Assembly (NCBI GenBank): GCA_963826505.1
Contig: CAWGXG010000005.1
Coordinates: forward strand, 372,001 to 436,000
Direction of reading: 5' to 3'
From: CAWGXG01 sp963826505
GTDB lineage: Bacteria; Chloroflexota; Anaerolineae; Aggregatilineales; Aggregatilineaceae
DNA length: 64,000 nt
The number at the start of each line of letters is the position of its first letter. Position 1 is the stretch's first letter. The position numbers were made by a program, and so were the translations under genes. Positions 8,515 to 15,696 of this stretch are shown here, piece after piece. The notes beneath the pieces are model-generated. The model was not told where the DNA came from. It ran no database searches and was given only the letters and a program-made list of their open reading frames with translations.

Positions 8515-9189
8515 TCACATATCGTGGCTCAATAACACGCGCTCTAAACCGGCGCGGGTGTTGGCAATATGCTGCCGGACGAGTTCTTTCACCCGATCCC
8601 GGTCGCGCTGGCGGCACGCCGCCAGAATGGCATCGTGTTCAGCATGGATTTTCTGGGCGCTGTGTGCGATGAACAGGTAGCGAAAGCGATAGATCTCGCT
8701 GCGTTCCCAGTGTCCTTCGATCGTCTGAACCAGATGGGCGTTGTCCAGCGCACGATAGATTTTCATATGGAAACTGCGATTGAGTTTCATGAAGGCGTGC
8801 ATGTCTTCATGGTCGGTCGCTTCGCGCATCTGCTGGATCAGAGCTTCCATGCCCGCAAGATCGTTCTCAGTCAACCGCTCGACCGCATGATAGGCAGTTT
8901 CGCCTTCGATGATCTGCCGCGCGAAGTACAGGTCGGCGAGGTCCTTAAGTGAGATTTTCGTCACGAAAGCGCCGCGGCGCGGAATAATCGAGACCAGGCC
9001 CTCTGCCTCCAGCGTCTTGAGCGCTTCGCGCACAGGCACCAGGCTCACCTGCAAATCATCGGCCAGCTTGTTCTGGTCAAGGCGCTCGCCAAGAGGCAGC
9101 ACCTGCTGGATGATCGCTTCGCGGATGCGCTCGTACACCTGCGCGCTCAAGGTTTTGCGGTTTTGCTCGATCGGTGAAAGTGAAGGCAT
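8515..9189 (-). CDS. GntR-family regulator (FadR subfamily, FCD domain)
   Basis: A 224-residue repressor or activator. The N-terminal winged helix (QVYERIREAIIQQVLPLGERL, then SLVPVREALKTLEAEGLVSIIPRRGAFV) is typical GntR. The C-terminal all-helical FCD domain carries the Asp/His metal-binding residues seen in FadR-type proteins (RSFHMKIYRA; HEH-like AEHDAILAA). It is the first gene of the minus-strand catabolic series and diverges from the tautomerase/2-oxo-acid dehydrogenase operon across a 119-bp region with an 18-bp perfect palindrome. It therefore probably controls both directions in response to a small organic acid or sugar acid. Confidence 0.9.
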   Translation of the reverse strand: MPSLSPIEQNRKTLSAQVYERIREAIIQQVLPLGERLDQNKLADDLQVSLVPVREALKTLEAEGLVSIIPRRGAFVTKISLKDLADLYFARQIIEGETAYHAVERLTENDLAGMEALIQQMREATDHEDMHAFMKLNRSFHMKIYRALDNAHLVQTIEGHWERSEIYRFRYLFIAHSAQKIHAEHDAILAACRQRDRDRVKELVRQHIANTRAGLERVLLSHDM

Positions 9190-9201
9190 GTTGAATCCCT
9201 A

Positions 9202-9230
9202 TTGACAAATTCTATTCAAAATTATAAATT
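9202..9230 (+). promoter_or_regulatory. Promoter of the tautomerase/2-oxo-acid dehydrogenase operon
   Basis: A perfect TTGACA at 9202-9207 is followed by AT-rich sequence offering TATAAA (15-bp spacer) or TAAATT (17-bp spacer, 9225-9230). The -10 region lies inside the 18-bp palindrome at 9223-9240. A regulator bound there would therefore block transcription. Confidence 0.5.
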
Positions 9231-9248
9231 ATAATTTATAGAATTCAA
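9221..9248 (-). promoter_or_regulatory. Promoter of the GntR gene
   Basis: On the minus strand: TTGAAT (9248-9243), 16-bp spacer, TATAAT (9226-9221). It overlaps the opposing promoter and the central palindrome, so both directions share one control site. Confidence 0.5.
9223..9240. promoter_or_regulatory. Perfect 18-bp AT-only palindrome, probable GntR operator
   Basis: TATAAATTATAATTTATA is a perfect inverted repeat centred between two divergent promoters and two divergent start codons. Its position makes it the best candidate for the GntR-protein site. An AT-only palindrome may also simply reflect overlapping -10 boxes. Confidence 0.5.
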
Positions 9249-9308
9249 ATATATCTTCCAATTTCGAACTTAACCCCTCAGCAAAACGCTGGAAACGGAA
9301 TTGACCCT

Positions 9309-9536
9309 ATGCCAACCGTAATTGTCTACTGGTCGCCGGGGCGAACGGAAGAGCAGAATCAACGTGTGGCGCGGCGAATAGCGCAAGCGTTGGTCGATGA
9401 CGGCGGGGCCCGGCCTGAGGATGTGCTGGTCATCTTCCAGCATATCGAGGCAGGCAACTCGGCCCGAGGTCGCGATCTGCTGGGTTCCGGTGGGTCATCG
9501 GACGCCCAGCCAGCTTCCGAGAAGGGCACCGGGTGA
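9309..9536 (+). CDS. Tautomerase-family (4-oxalocrotonate tautomerase-like) small protein
   Basis: A 75-residue protein starting Met-Pro-Thr-Val-Ile-Val. The Pro exposed after Met removal is the catalytic base in the 4-OT family. GRTEEQNQRVARRIAQALV and PEDVLVIFQHIEAGN match the helix and the second strand of these beta-alpha-beta proteins. The C-terminal 15 residues (SSDAQPASEKGTG) are extra and probably disordered. It is the first gene of the plus-strand operon and ends 4 bp before the E2 start. Family members shift the double bond of 2-hydroxy-dienoates to make 2-oxo acids, which suits a pathway feeding a 2-oxo-acid dehydrogenase. This link is inference. Confidence 0.75.
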   Translation: MPTVIVYWSPGRTEEQNQRVARRIAQALVDDGGARPEDVLVIFQHIEAGNSARGRDLLGSGGSSDAQPASEKGTG

Positions 9537-9540
9537 GCGC

Positions 9541-10806
9541 ATGGCACAAGACGTTGTGATGCCCAATGCGGGCTTTGACGCTCAGTCCGTCTCACTGGTG
9601 GAATGGCTCAAGCAGCCGGGCGAGACGATCCAGAAAGGTGACGCCATTGCGATCATAGAAACCGACAAGGCCGATGTCGAGTTGGAGAGCATCGCGGCGG
9701 GTGTCATATTGGAACTGCTGTACCAGCCGGGGGACCAGGTGAGCGTAGGCGAAGTCATAGCCCGTGTCGGCAGCGCGAAAGAATACGAACAGCGGCTCGC
9801 CCTGTCGGCTTCCAAGCCTGTATCGCCTGTCGCCGCGCGGATCGCCCAGGCGAACACGGTTCCTCTGACGGGAATCGCTGGCAGCGGACCACGCGGACGC
9901 GTGATGCGCCAGGATGTTGAACAGCGTTTGGTTCAGCAATCGCCCGCGCCGACTCAGCTTGGCGCTCTGCCCAAAGTGCGCCGCGCCCTGCGTATGGCGG
10001 GACTCACGCTCGAACAAGTCTACGAACATTCGCACCACAATCCGATCCGCATGCAAGATGTGCAAGCCAGCCTTGCGCAGCACCTTTCGGATTCAGTGCC
10101 CCCTGCCGCGCCCGATTTGCCCAAGGCTGCCGCCGAAGTGCCCGTTGGCGCGCGCGAAATTCCAATCTCCAAAATGCGCCGGGCCATTGGACGGCAGCTC
10201 GTGGAGAGCATGCACCAGGCACCCCATTTTTACGTCAGCAGCGAATTCGATCTTGAAGCGGTTGTGCAGCGTCTGAAAACGCAGCCCGCCGTGAAAATCA
10301 ACGATGTCTTGCAGTATTTTGCCGTACAGGCGCTGCTGCAAGTTCCTGCCCTCAACGCCACCTATTATCAAGAACGTTTGCTGCGCTATGAAGGCGTTCA
10401 TCTGGCGATAGCGGTCGCTGTGGAAGGCGGACTCATTACGCCAGTTGTGCACGACGCTCAGCAGTATTCGCTCACCGGTCTGGCCGCCCAAAGCCGGGCG
10501 CTCATCCAGCGCGCGCGTGAAAATCACCTGCAGGCAGCAGACTTGAGCGGCGGCACGTTCACGATCAGCAATCTGGGTGTAGTGCCGCAGGTCGACCAGT
10601 TCACGGCCATCATCAACCCCCCGCAGGTCGCCATCCTGGCCGTAGGCAGCGTCAAGCCGCGCGTCGTCATTCAAGACGGCGGATTGTTTCTGCACCATTC
10701 CGTCCACTGCACACTCAGCGGCGATCATCGCGTCGTGGACGGCATGGATTTAGCCCAGTTTATGGCGGCATTTCAGCGCGAAATCGACCGGTTTTCCCTT
10801 GCCTGA
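9541..10806 (+). CDS. 2-oxo-acid dehydrogenase E2 (dihydrolipoamide acyltransferase)
   Basis: A 421-residue E2 core subunit. The lipoyl domain (residues 1-80) carries the lipoylated Lys43 in ETDKADVE. A peripheral subunit-binding domain lies near 95-130 (VAARIAQANTV...GPRGRV). A second stretch at about 141-177 (VRRALRMAGLTLEQVYEHSHHNPI) resembles another, unusual binding domain. The acyltransferase domain ends with the catalytic motif GDHRVVDG (His about 396). I chose the ATG at 9541 (MAQDVVMPN) because an ATG at 9397 in the same frame would prepend non-homologous residues overlapping the tautomerase. It transfers acyl groups from E1 to CoA. The order E2, E1-alpha, E1-beta is the reverse of the commonest one, and no E3 gene is in view. 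Confidence 0.92.
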   Translation: MAQDVVMPNAGFDAQSVSLVEWLKQPGETIQKGDAIAIIETDKADVELESIAAGVILELLYQPGDQVSVGEVIARVGSAKEYEQRLALSASKPVSPVAARIAQANTVPLTGIAGSGPRGRVMRQDVEQRLVQQSPAPTQLGALPKVRRALRMAGLTLEQVYEHSHHNPIRMQDVQASLAQHLSDSVPPAAPDLPKAAAEVPVGAREIPISKMRRAIGRQLVESMHQAPHFYVSSEFDLEAVVQRLKTQPAVKINDVLQYFAVQALLQVPALNATYYQERLLRYEGVHLAIAVAVEGGLITPVVHDAQQYSLTGLAAQSRALIQRARENHLQAADLSGGTFTISNLGVVPQVDQFTAIINPPQVAILAVGSVKPRVVIQDGGLFLHHSVHCTLSGDHRVVDGMDLAQFMAAFQREIDRFSLA

Positions 10807-10820
10807 GAGAAGAGTAAACC

Positions 10821-11798
10821 ATGCAGCAGTCCCAATCCCTGTCGCTCCCCGAGCGTCAACTCGCCCTGCAAAAGATGCTGGAGATCCGCAGCGCGGAGGA
10901 GCAGATTCAAGAGCTCTTCCTTGCCAATCTGGTGCGCGGCACGACCCACCTGGCCATCGGCCAGGAAGCCTGCGCGGTCGGCGTGATTCATACACTGCGC
11001 CCTGGTGACAAAGTGACGTGCACCTACCGGGGGCATCATCACGCGCTGGCGATGGGCATGAGTCTGCGGGCCATGATGGCCGAGATGATGGGCAAAGCCA
11101 GCGGCGCATGCCAAGGCAAAGGCGGTAGCATGCACATGACCGACGCCTCGCTGGGATTATTAGGCTCAAACGCCATCGTGGGCGCGCAAATGCCTATTGC
11201 GTTAGGGGCAGCCCTCACTGCGCAGGTGAAGAACACCGGGGCCGTAGCCGTGACGTTCTTTGGCGATGGCGCGGCCAATATCGGCGTATTTCATGAAACC
11301 CTGAATATGGCTTCGATCTGGAAACTACCGATCGTGTTTGTATGCGAAAACAACCTGTACGGAGAATACAGTGCGTGGCACAAAACAACTCCGGTCCAAG
11401 ACATTGCTCAGCGGGCAAGCGCTTATGCCATGCCGGGCGTCATCGTGGATGGGCAGGATGTCGAAGGTGTGGCAGCGGCAGCGGCTGAAGCGGTAGCACG
11501 CGCGCGCGCTGGTGAAGGCCCAACATTGCTTGAACTCAAGACCTACCGCTACAGGGGTCACTCGCGCACCGATACGGGACCCTATCGCCCCGAAGGTGAG
11601 CTTGAGCAGTGGCAGCAGCGCGATCCGCTCATCATTCTAAAGGAACGCATGCTTGCCGACGGCCAGATCGATGAGACTGAATTTGCGGAGATGCAGCAGG
11701 TAGCCACCCAGAATGTGACCACCGCCATAGAATGGGCCAAAGCCGAACCGTACCCGGCGCTCGACTCTCTTTATCAGGATGTTTTCTACGAGGAGTAA
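10821..11798 (+). CDS. 2-oxo-acid dehydrogenase E1 component, alpha subunit
   Basis: A 325-residue thiamine-diphosphate enzyme subunit of the pyruvate/acetoin dehydrogenase E1-alpha family. It has EEQIQELFLANLVRGTTHLAIGQEA at the start, THRGHHHALAMG-like CTYRGHHHALAMG, and SMHMTDASLGLLGSNAIVG. The ThDP motif GDGAANIGVFHETLN begins at residue 148, with the downstream CENNLYGEYS that completes it. RYRGHSRTDTGPYRP is the phosphorylation-loop region. Together with the beta subunit it decarboxylates a 2-oxo acid and passes the acyl group to E2 lipoate. It lies 14 bp after E2 and 6 bp before E1-beta. The choice between acetoin, pyruvate and branched-chain substrates is not decidable here, although the sequence feels closest to the acetoin/pyruvate type. 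Confidence 0.92.
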   Translation: MQQSQSLSLPERQLALQKMLEIRSAEEQIQELFLANLVRGTTHLAIGQEACAVGVIHTLRPGDKVTCTYRGHHHALAMGMSLRAMMAEMMGKASGACQGKGGSMHMTDASLGLLGSNAIVGAQMPIALGAALTAQVKNTGAVAVTFFGDGAANIGVFHETLNMASIWKLPIVFVCENNLYGEYSAWHKTTPVQDIAQRASAYAMPGVIVDGQDVEGVAAAAAEAVARARAGEGPTLLELKTYRYRGHSRTDTGPYRPEGELEQWQQRDPLIILKERMLADGQIDETEFAEMQQVATQNVTTAIEWAKAEPYPALDSLYQDVFYEE

Positions 11799-11804
11799 TA
11801 CACG

Positions 11805-12722
11805 ATGCCCGAAATGACCTACCGCGAGGCAGTCTGTAAGGCTCTGGCCGACGAACTGCGCAGTGATCCGGATGTCGTGTTCTTCGGAGAAGACGTGGCT
11901 GTCGCCGGGGGTGTCTTCAAAGTTACTCCCGGATTGTATGAGGAATTCGGCGGCCAGCGGGTACGAGATACTCCTATCTCCGAGCAAGCCATTATCGGAA
12001 TGGCGCTCGGCGCAGCCATCACCGGGTTGCGCCCTGTCGCCGAATTGATGTTTGCCGATTTTGTCCCGGTTGCGATGGATCAACTCGTGAATCAGGTCGC
12101 GAAATACCGCTATATGAGCGGCGGGCAGTTCATTGTGCCGCTAACTATCCGGGCCGCGCAGGGCGGTGGCAACGGTTTTGGGACGCAACATTCGCAGTGC
12201 GCCGAAAGTTGGCTGATGAATTTCCCAGGCATGAAGGTCGTATCTCCTTCCACGCCAGTTGATGCCTACGGCCTGCTGAGGGGAGCCATCCGCGAAAATA
12301 ACCCGGTGTTCGTGCTTGAACATAAGGGGCTTTACAACCTCAAAGGAGAGGTGCCCGCCGACACCGGTCCTATGCCGCTGGGCCAGGCGCAAGTCGTGCG
12401 CGAGGGACGCGATGTAACCCTTCTCGCCAGCCAGCTTATGCTGCATCGTTCGCTGGAAGCCGCCCAGCAGGTCGCCGGGACGATCGACTGTGAAGTGATC
12501 GATATTCGGTCATTTGTCCCTTTGGACACGGCGACGATATTGCAGTCGCTCCGCAAGACCAACCGTCTCGTCATTGTGGAAGAAGCGCCCCATTCGGCGG
12601 GATGGGGAGGCGATATTGCCTCGCTGGCCGCCGACATCAGGAATTTACGATCTGGAGGCTCCGGTCAAACGTGTGAACATGGGATCAGCCCTGATTGCCT
12701 ACAGTCCGCCCCTGGAAGATGA
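11805..12722 (+). CDS. 2-oxo-acid dehydrogenase E1 component, beta subunit (frame broken near its end)
   Basis: The first about 277 residues are a normal E1-beta: MPEMTYREAVCKALADEL, FFGEDVAVAGGVFKVT, RVRDTPISEQAIIGMALGAA, and the C-terminal transketolase domain up to EEAPHSAGWGGDIASLAAD. After that the frame reads an unrelated tail to a stop at 12722. The expected ending (GIYDLEAPVKRV...AYSPPLEDEVIPNVGRI) is present one frame over, up to the stop at 12783. Removing one base near 12636 would join them. As read, the protein loses its conserved C-terminal 45 or so residues and may not fold or dimerise properly. Either a real inactivating mutation or a sequencing error; all other operon genes look intact, which slightly favours error. 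Confidence 0.88.
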   Translation: MPEMTYREAVCKALADELRSDPDVVFFGEDVAVAGGVFKVTPGLYEEFGGQRVRDTPISEQAIIGMALGAAITGLRPVAELMFADFVPVAMDQLVNQVAKYRYMSGGQFIVPLTIRAAQGGGNGFGTQHSQCAESWLMNFPGMKVVSPSTPVDAYGLLRGAIRENNPVFVLEHKGLYNLKGEVPADTGPMPLGQAQVVREGRDVTLLASQLMLHRSLEAAQQVAGTIDCEVIDIRSFVPLDTATILQSLRKTNRLVIVEEAPHSAGWGGDIASLAADIRNLRSGGSGQTCEHGISPDCLQSAPGR

Positions 12723-12783
12723 GGTTATCCCCAACGTAGGCCGAATCATTGCTGCCCTACACGCCGTCATGAACGAGGCTTAA
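12640..12783 (+). pseudogene. Displaced C-terminal tail of E1-beta
   Basis: In the frame offset by one from the E1-beta gene, 12640-12783 encodes GIYDLEAPVKRV...SPPLEDEVIPNVGRIIAALHA, the conserved end of E1-beta (C-terminal transketolase domain). It has no start of its own and makes sense only as the continuation of the gene beginning at 11805. Confidence 0.8.
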
Positions 12784-12846
12784 GGCTCCCACATGGGCAA
12801 GGTATGCTCAAAAACCCCGTAGCGTTCGGCGATTAATCTGGGAGCC
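12784..12846. repeat. Inverted repeat directly after the E1-beta stop
   Basis: GGCTCCCA (12784-12791) pairs perfectly with TGGGAGCC (12839-12846) across 47 bases, beginning immediately after the TAA. The total of 63 bases is too short for a tRNA and shows no anticodon arm. It may be a 3'-end structure preceding the terminator hairpin at 12854. Confidence 0.4.
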
Positions 12847-12853
12847 AGCGAAA

Positions 12854-12876
12854 GGCCCGATCGTGATGATCGGGCC
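12854..12876. terminator. Hairpin between convergent genes
   Basis: A perfect 9-bp stem GGCCCGATC / GATCGGGCC with a five-base loop lies between the E1-beta operon (plus) and the VWA gene (minus). There is no long T-run on either side, so it may be a weak or bidirectional terminator. Confidence 0.5.
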
Positions 12877-12944
12877 CTGGTGAAAATACGAAGCATGTCA
12901 AGCTCTCGCGTGCAAGTTCTACAAGCGACCCGCACGTGCCTCAC

Positions 12945-13487
12945 TTAGCTGCGTCTGCGCCACCAAAACCACCACAGCGCTGCCAGAATAAGCACGATCA
13001 GCACCACAATCACGATGAGCGTCGTCGTGCTGGATCCTCCGCTGCTCTCCTCGGCTTGTGCGGACCCGCCAGCAATCTGCGTCGGTGTCGCAGCAACCGT
13101 CGGCGAACTGGTCGCGCTCGGTACTTCCGTGTTAGTCGCTGCCGGTGTGTCGGTCGGTGCTGGCGTGTCGGTCGGCGTAGATGTGGCGGTAGCGGTGGTC
13201 GTCGGTGTCATGGACGGCGTGGCTGTTGGTGTGACGGTCGCCGTGGGAGCGGGCGTGCTGGTCCAGCGTGTGGCCGTAGCCGTCATGAATAGCGCGAGTT
13301 GTTGGGCCGTAGCCGACGCGTCAGGCGTGTTGGTTGACGGTATGGTTGGCGTGCTGCTCGGCAACGGCGTGAACGTCGCGGTCGCCGTCGGTGTCGCAGA
13401 TGGGATCGCCGTCGGAGTGTCCGACGCCGTCGGCGTCGTCGTGGGTGTATGCGTCGGCGTTGGCGTGAGAGTCGGCGTGTCGGTCAC
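12945..13487 (-). pseudogene. C-terminal part of the stalked VWA protein: Thr/Pro repeats and membrane anchor
   Basis: This frame encodes about 180 residues: a Thr/Pro/Ala/Ser repeat region (TPTLTPTPTHTPTT..., one copy of DASATAQQLALFMTATATRW). It ends with a glycine/serine linker, a hydrophobic helix TTTLIVIVVLIVLILAALWWFWW and a basic RRRS end. That is a sortase-independent C-terminal membrane anchor with the tail inside. It is in the same frame as the VWA gene that starts at 15593, but is separated from it by a 1-bp loss near 13906 and a 4-bp gain near 13488, with a stop at 13851 between. By itself it has no plausible ribosome-binding site, so it is best read as the displaced end of that gene. 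Confidence 0.7.
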
Positions 13488-14115
13488 TGTCCGTCGCGGT
13501 ACTGCTGGCTGTTGGCGTCAAGGTCGTAGAAGCGGTCGGCGTGCTGGTCCAACCAGTAGCCGTGGCCGTCAGGAGCATCGCGAGTTGTTGAGCCGTGGCC
13601 GATGCGTCAGGCGTGTCTGTCGGCCTCACGGTGGGCGTGCTGCTCGGCAACGGCGTGAACGTCGCGGTCGCCGTCGGCGTCGCAGATGGGGTCGCCGTGG
13701 GAGTATCAGTGGCCGCCAGTGTCGCCGTGGGTGTATGCGTCGGCGTCGGGGTGAGAGTCGGCGTGTCTGTCGCCGTCGCGGTGCTGCTGGCTGTTGGAGT
13801 CGGAGTCATGGTAGCAGTCGGCGTGCTGGTCCAGCGCGTGGCCGTAGCCGTCATGAATAACGCGAGTTGTTGGGCCGTAGCCGACGCGTCAGGCGTGTCT
13901 GTCGGCTCACGGTGGGCGTGCTGCTCGGCAACGCGGTGAACGTCGCGGTCGCCGTCGGTGTCGTGGACGCGGTCGCCGTGGGAGTATCAGTCGGCGTCGC
14001 GCTGGGCGTGCTGCTGGGAGTTGACGTGAACGTTGCAGTCGCCGTCGGCGTCGCCGTGAGCGTGTGGGTTGGCGTTGGCGTGAGCGTCGGCGTAAAAGTG
14101 TAGGTCGGCGTTGGT
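13261..14115. repeat. Tandem repeats of about 285 bp in the Thr/Pro stalk
   Basis: Three long units share the landmark GTGCTGGTCC followed by the ATAATGCC-side run coding DASATAQQLA. The GTCC landmark falls at 13261, 13547 and 13829, so periods are 286 and 282 bp. Inside each unit are short GTCGGCGTn repeats. The third unit lacks one C relative to the second (GGCCTCAC versus GGCTCAC near 13906). The first period carries four extra bases near 13488. These differences are exactly what breaks the reading frame. Confidence 0.8.
13490..13854 (-). pseudogene. Middle repeat segment of the stalked VWA protein, out of frame with both ends
   Basis: This piece encodes MTATATRWTSTPTATMTPTPTAS..., another Thr/Pro stalk segment with DASATAQQLAMLLTATATGW. 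After a 4-base expansion near 13483-13495 the same frame continues into a non-homologous His/Asp-rich run to 13321. It belongs between the N-terminal VWA part and the anchor part. See the entry at 13851-15593. Confidence 0.65.
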
Positions 14116-15593
14116 GATGGCGTGATAAACAGCGCTTCATCTACGGTAAAACCGCGGTCGAAGGTGGTCACGTTGCTGGCATCGACAAGGATCACGCTGA
14201 GCGTGTGGGACCCTGGTCCGGCCTGCAACGTGTTTAGGGTGTAAATATAGGGCGGCGTATCGAGCTGGGCCAGCGTGTTTCCGTCGACTTGAAAACTAAC
14301 CTGTTGGATCGGTTGTTGGGCGCGATCGACATTCAACTCAATGGCCACTGTGCCGCTATGGACGACGGTCCCTTCTTCCAGGCCGACGATCGAAATAACC
14401 GGCGGCAGATCTGCCACCGCAAAGGTAGCTTGTTGTTCGCGTTGCCCCCCCTGGCTATCGACGGCAGTCAGGATCACCGTATGGCTGACATTTGGTTCAT
14501 ACGCATAGGGATCGAGCGTGACGTCAGCGCTGACTGTGTTCTCGGCGACGGGCGTGAAATCAAGAGCGATCGGGCTGCCATCTATCAACACCGTCGTTGT
14601 GCCTAACCCACGCGCCGCCTGCACGCGCACCGAGAATATGGTGGGTTCACTCAGCGCACCATCAGGCAAGCCTTCAATCGAGAGCTGAGGATATAAGTCT
14701 GGAGCAACGTAATCATAGGTTGCGCTCTGATCTCCCACGCTGACTGTAATCGGCGCGGCGTCGCCATTGGGCTCCAGCGTGGTATCCACCGTGATCACAT
14801 AATTCGTGCGCAGATATTTCGACAAAAAATCGTAAGCGTTGGCGAGCGTGGATGTATCGGGATAGAAGTAGCTTTCGCCACGAGTCCGCGTCGCCAGGTC
14901 GGAAAGCTGGCGGGGATCGACGTCGAAGCCAATGCCGAACACGTAAAATGGCAGGTTTTGTTCGGCGGCCAGCGTTACGCTTTCTTCCCCGGAATGCGTG
15001 CTCAACCCGCCATACTCGTTTCCATCGGTAAGAAACACCGCGAAGCGGCGAGGGTTGGCCGCCGTAGACGCTAACTCGACCGCCTGGTATTCCGCATCAT
15101 AAAGGGCCGTTTGCCCTCTTGCTGCGAGACCCCCAATGCTGGCGCGCACCATGTCAAGGTTAGTCGTAAATGGCTGCTGAATCGTCACCGAGGATGCGAA
15201 GGTTAGCAATGCCACTTCGTCTCCAGGAGACAGGTTGTCCAGAAAGGTCAATGCCGCTTGTTTGGCGTTTGCCAGCGGCTCGCCTAACATGCTCTCGCTG
15301 GTGTCGATCGCCAACACAACCGAGATCGGTAAGTTGTCAAGCGCCACATTTTGCACGGCCGTAATACGCGCCGGGGCTCCGGCGATCGTGACGGTGAAGT
15401 CCTCAGCGGTTAAGTTCTGAACCGGTACCCCGAACGCATCCTCGGAATTAACAAACAAGGTTAGCTGCGGCAGGGCATCGTCAGCGACAGAGCGGATCTC
15501 AATCGTCGCGGGCTCGCCCCCCTGTGCAAAGACGAGGCCAGCCGGTACAACGACGAGAACCAAAACGAACAGCGCGGACAAATAACGGCGCAT
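13851..15593 (-). CDS. Secreted von Willebrand factor A protein with Thr/Pro stalk (truncated by frame change)
   Basis: The protein starts at the ATG at 15593, preceded by GGAGG about ten bases upstream. It opens with a signal peptide MRRYLSALFVLVLVVVPAGLVFAQ. A VWA domain follows with the MIDAS motif DTSESM (ISVVLAIDTSESMLG), LLTFASSVT, RGQTALYDA and FLTDGNEYGG. Then come two bacterial Ig-like or TonB-like beta domains (VTLDPYAYEPNVSHTVIL; HSGTVAIELNVDRAQQPIQQVSF) and a TPTPT stalk. As read it ends at 13851 after a frame change; the natural continuation includes the two pieces at 13490-13854 and 12945-13487, giving a cell-surface protein of roughly 880 residues anchored by a C-terminal helix. 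The VWA domain probably binds a protein or matrix ligand through a metal ion. This architecture is common in Chloroflexota. Confidence 0.85.
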   Translation of the reverse strand: MRRYLSALFVLVLVVVPAGLVFAQGGEPATIEIRSVADDALPQLTLFVNSEDAFGVPVQNLTAEDFTVTIAGAPARITAVQNVALDNLPISVVLAIDTSESMLGEPLANAKQAALTFLDNLSPGDEVALLTFASSVTIQQPFTTNLDMVRASIGGLAARGQTALYDAEYQAVELASTAANPRRFAVFLTDGNEYGGLSTHSGEESVTLAAEQNLPFYVFGIGFDVDPRQLSDLATRTRGESYFYPDTSTLANAYDFLSKYLRTNYVITVDTTLEPNGDAAPITVSVGDQSATYDYVAPDLYPQLSIEGLPDGALSEPTIFSVRVQAARGLGTTTVLIDGSPIALDFTPVAENTVSADVTLDPYAYEPNVSHTVILTAVDSQGGQREQQATFAVADLPPVISIVGLEEGTVVHSGTVAIELNVDRAQQPIQQVSFQVDGNTLAQLDTPPYIYTLNTLQAGPGSHTLSVILVDASNVTTFDRGFTVDEALFITPSPTPTYTFTPTLTPTPTHTLTATPTATATFTSTPSSTPSATPTDTPTATASTTPTATATFTALPSSTPTVSRQTRLTRRLRPNNSRYS

Positions 15594-15696
15594 GAGGGGA
15601 AACCTCCAGTTTGGGGAGATTAATGGCATTACCCCGGAATTATGCGCTAATTGTGGATCAACCGCGATATCTGAGCAAACGACCGCAGGACAGCCC

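Noticed and set aside
12784..12846. Possible tRNA from a perfect 8-bp terminal inverted repeat
   Set aside because: Only 63 bases, and no anticodon arm or conserved T-loop sequence.
13015..13860. A plus-strand reading rich in Val-Gly repeats (VGVAVGVSVGV...)
   Set aside because: It is the complement of the Thr/Pro stalk repeats coded on the minus strand, a compositional shadow.
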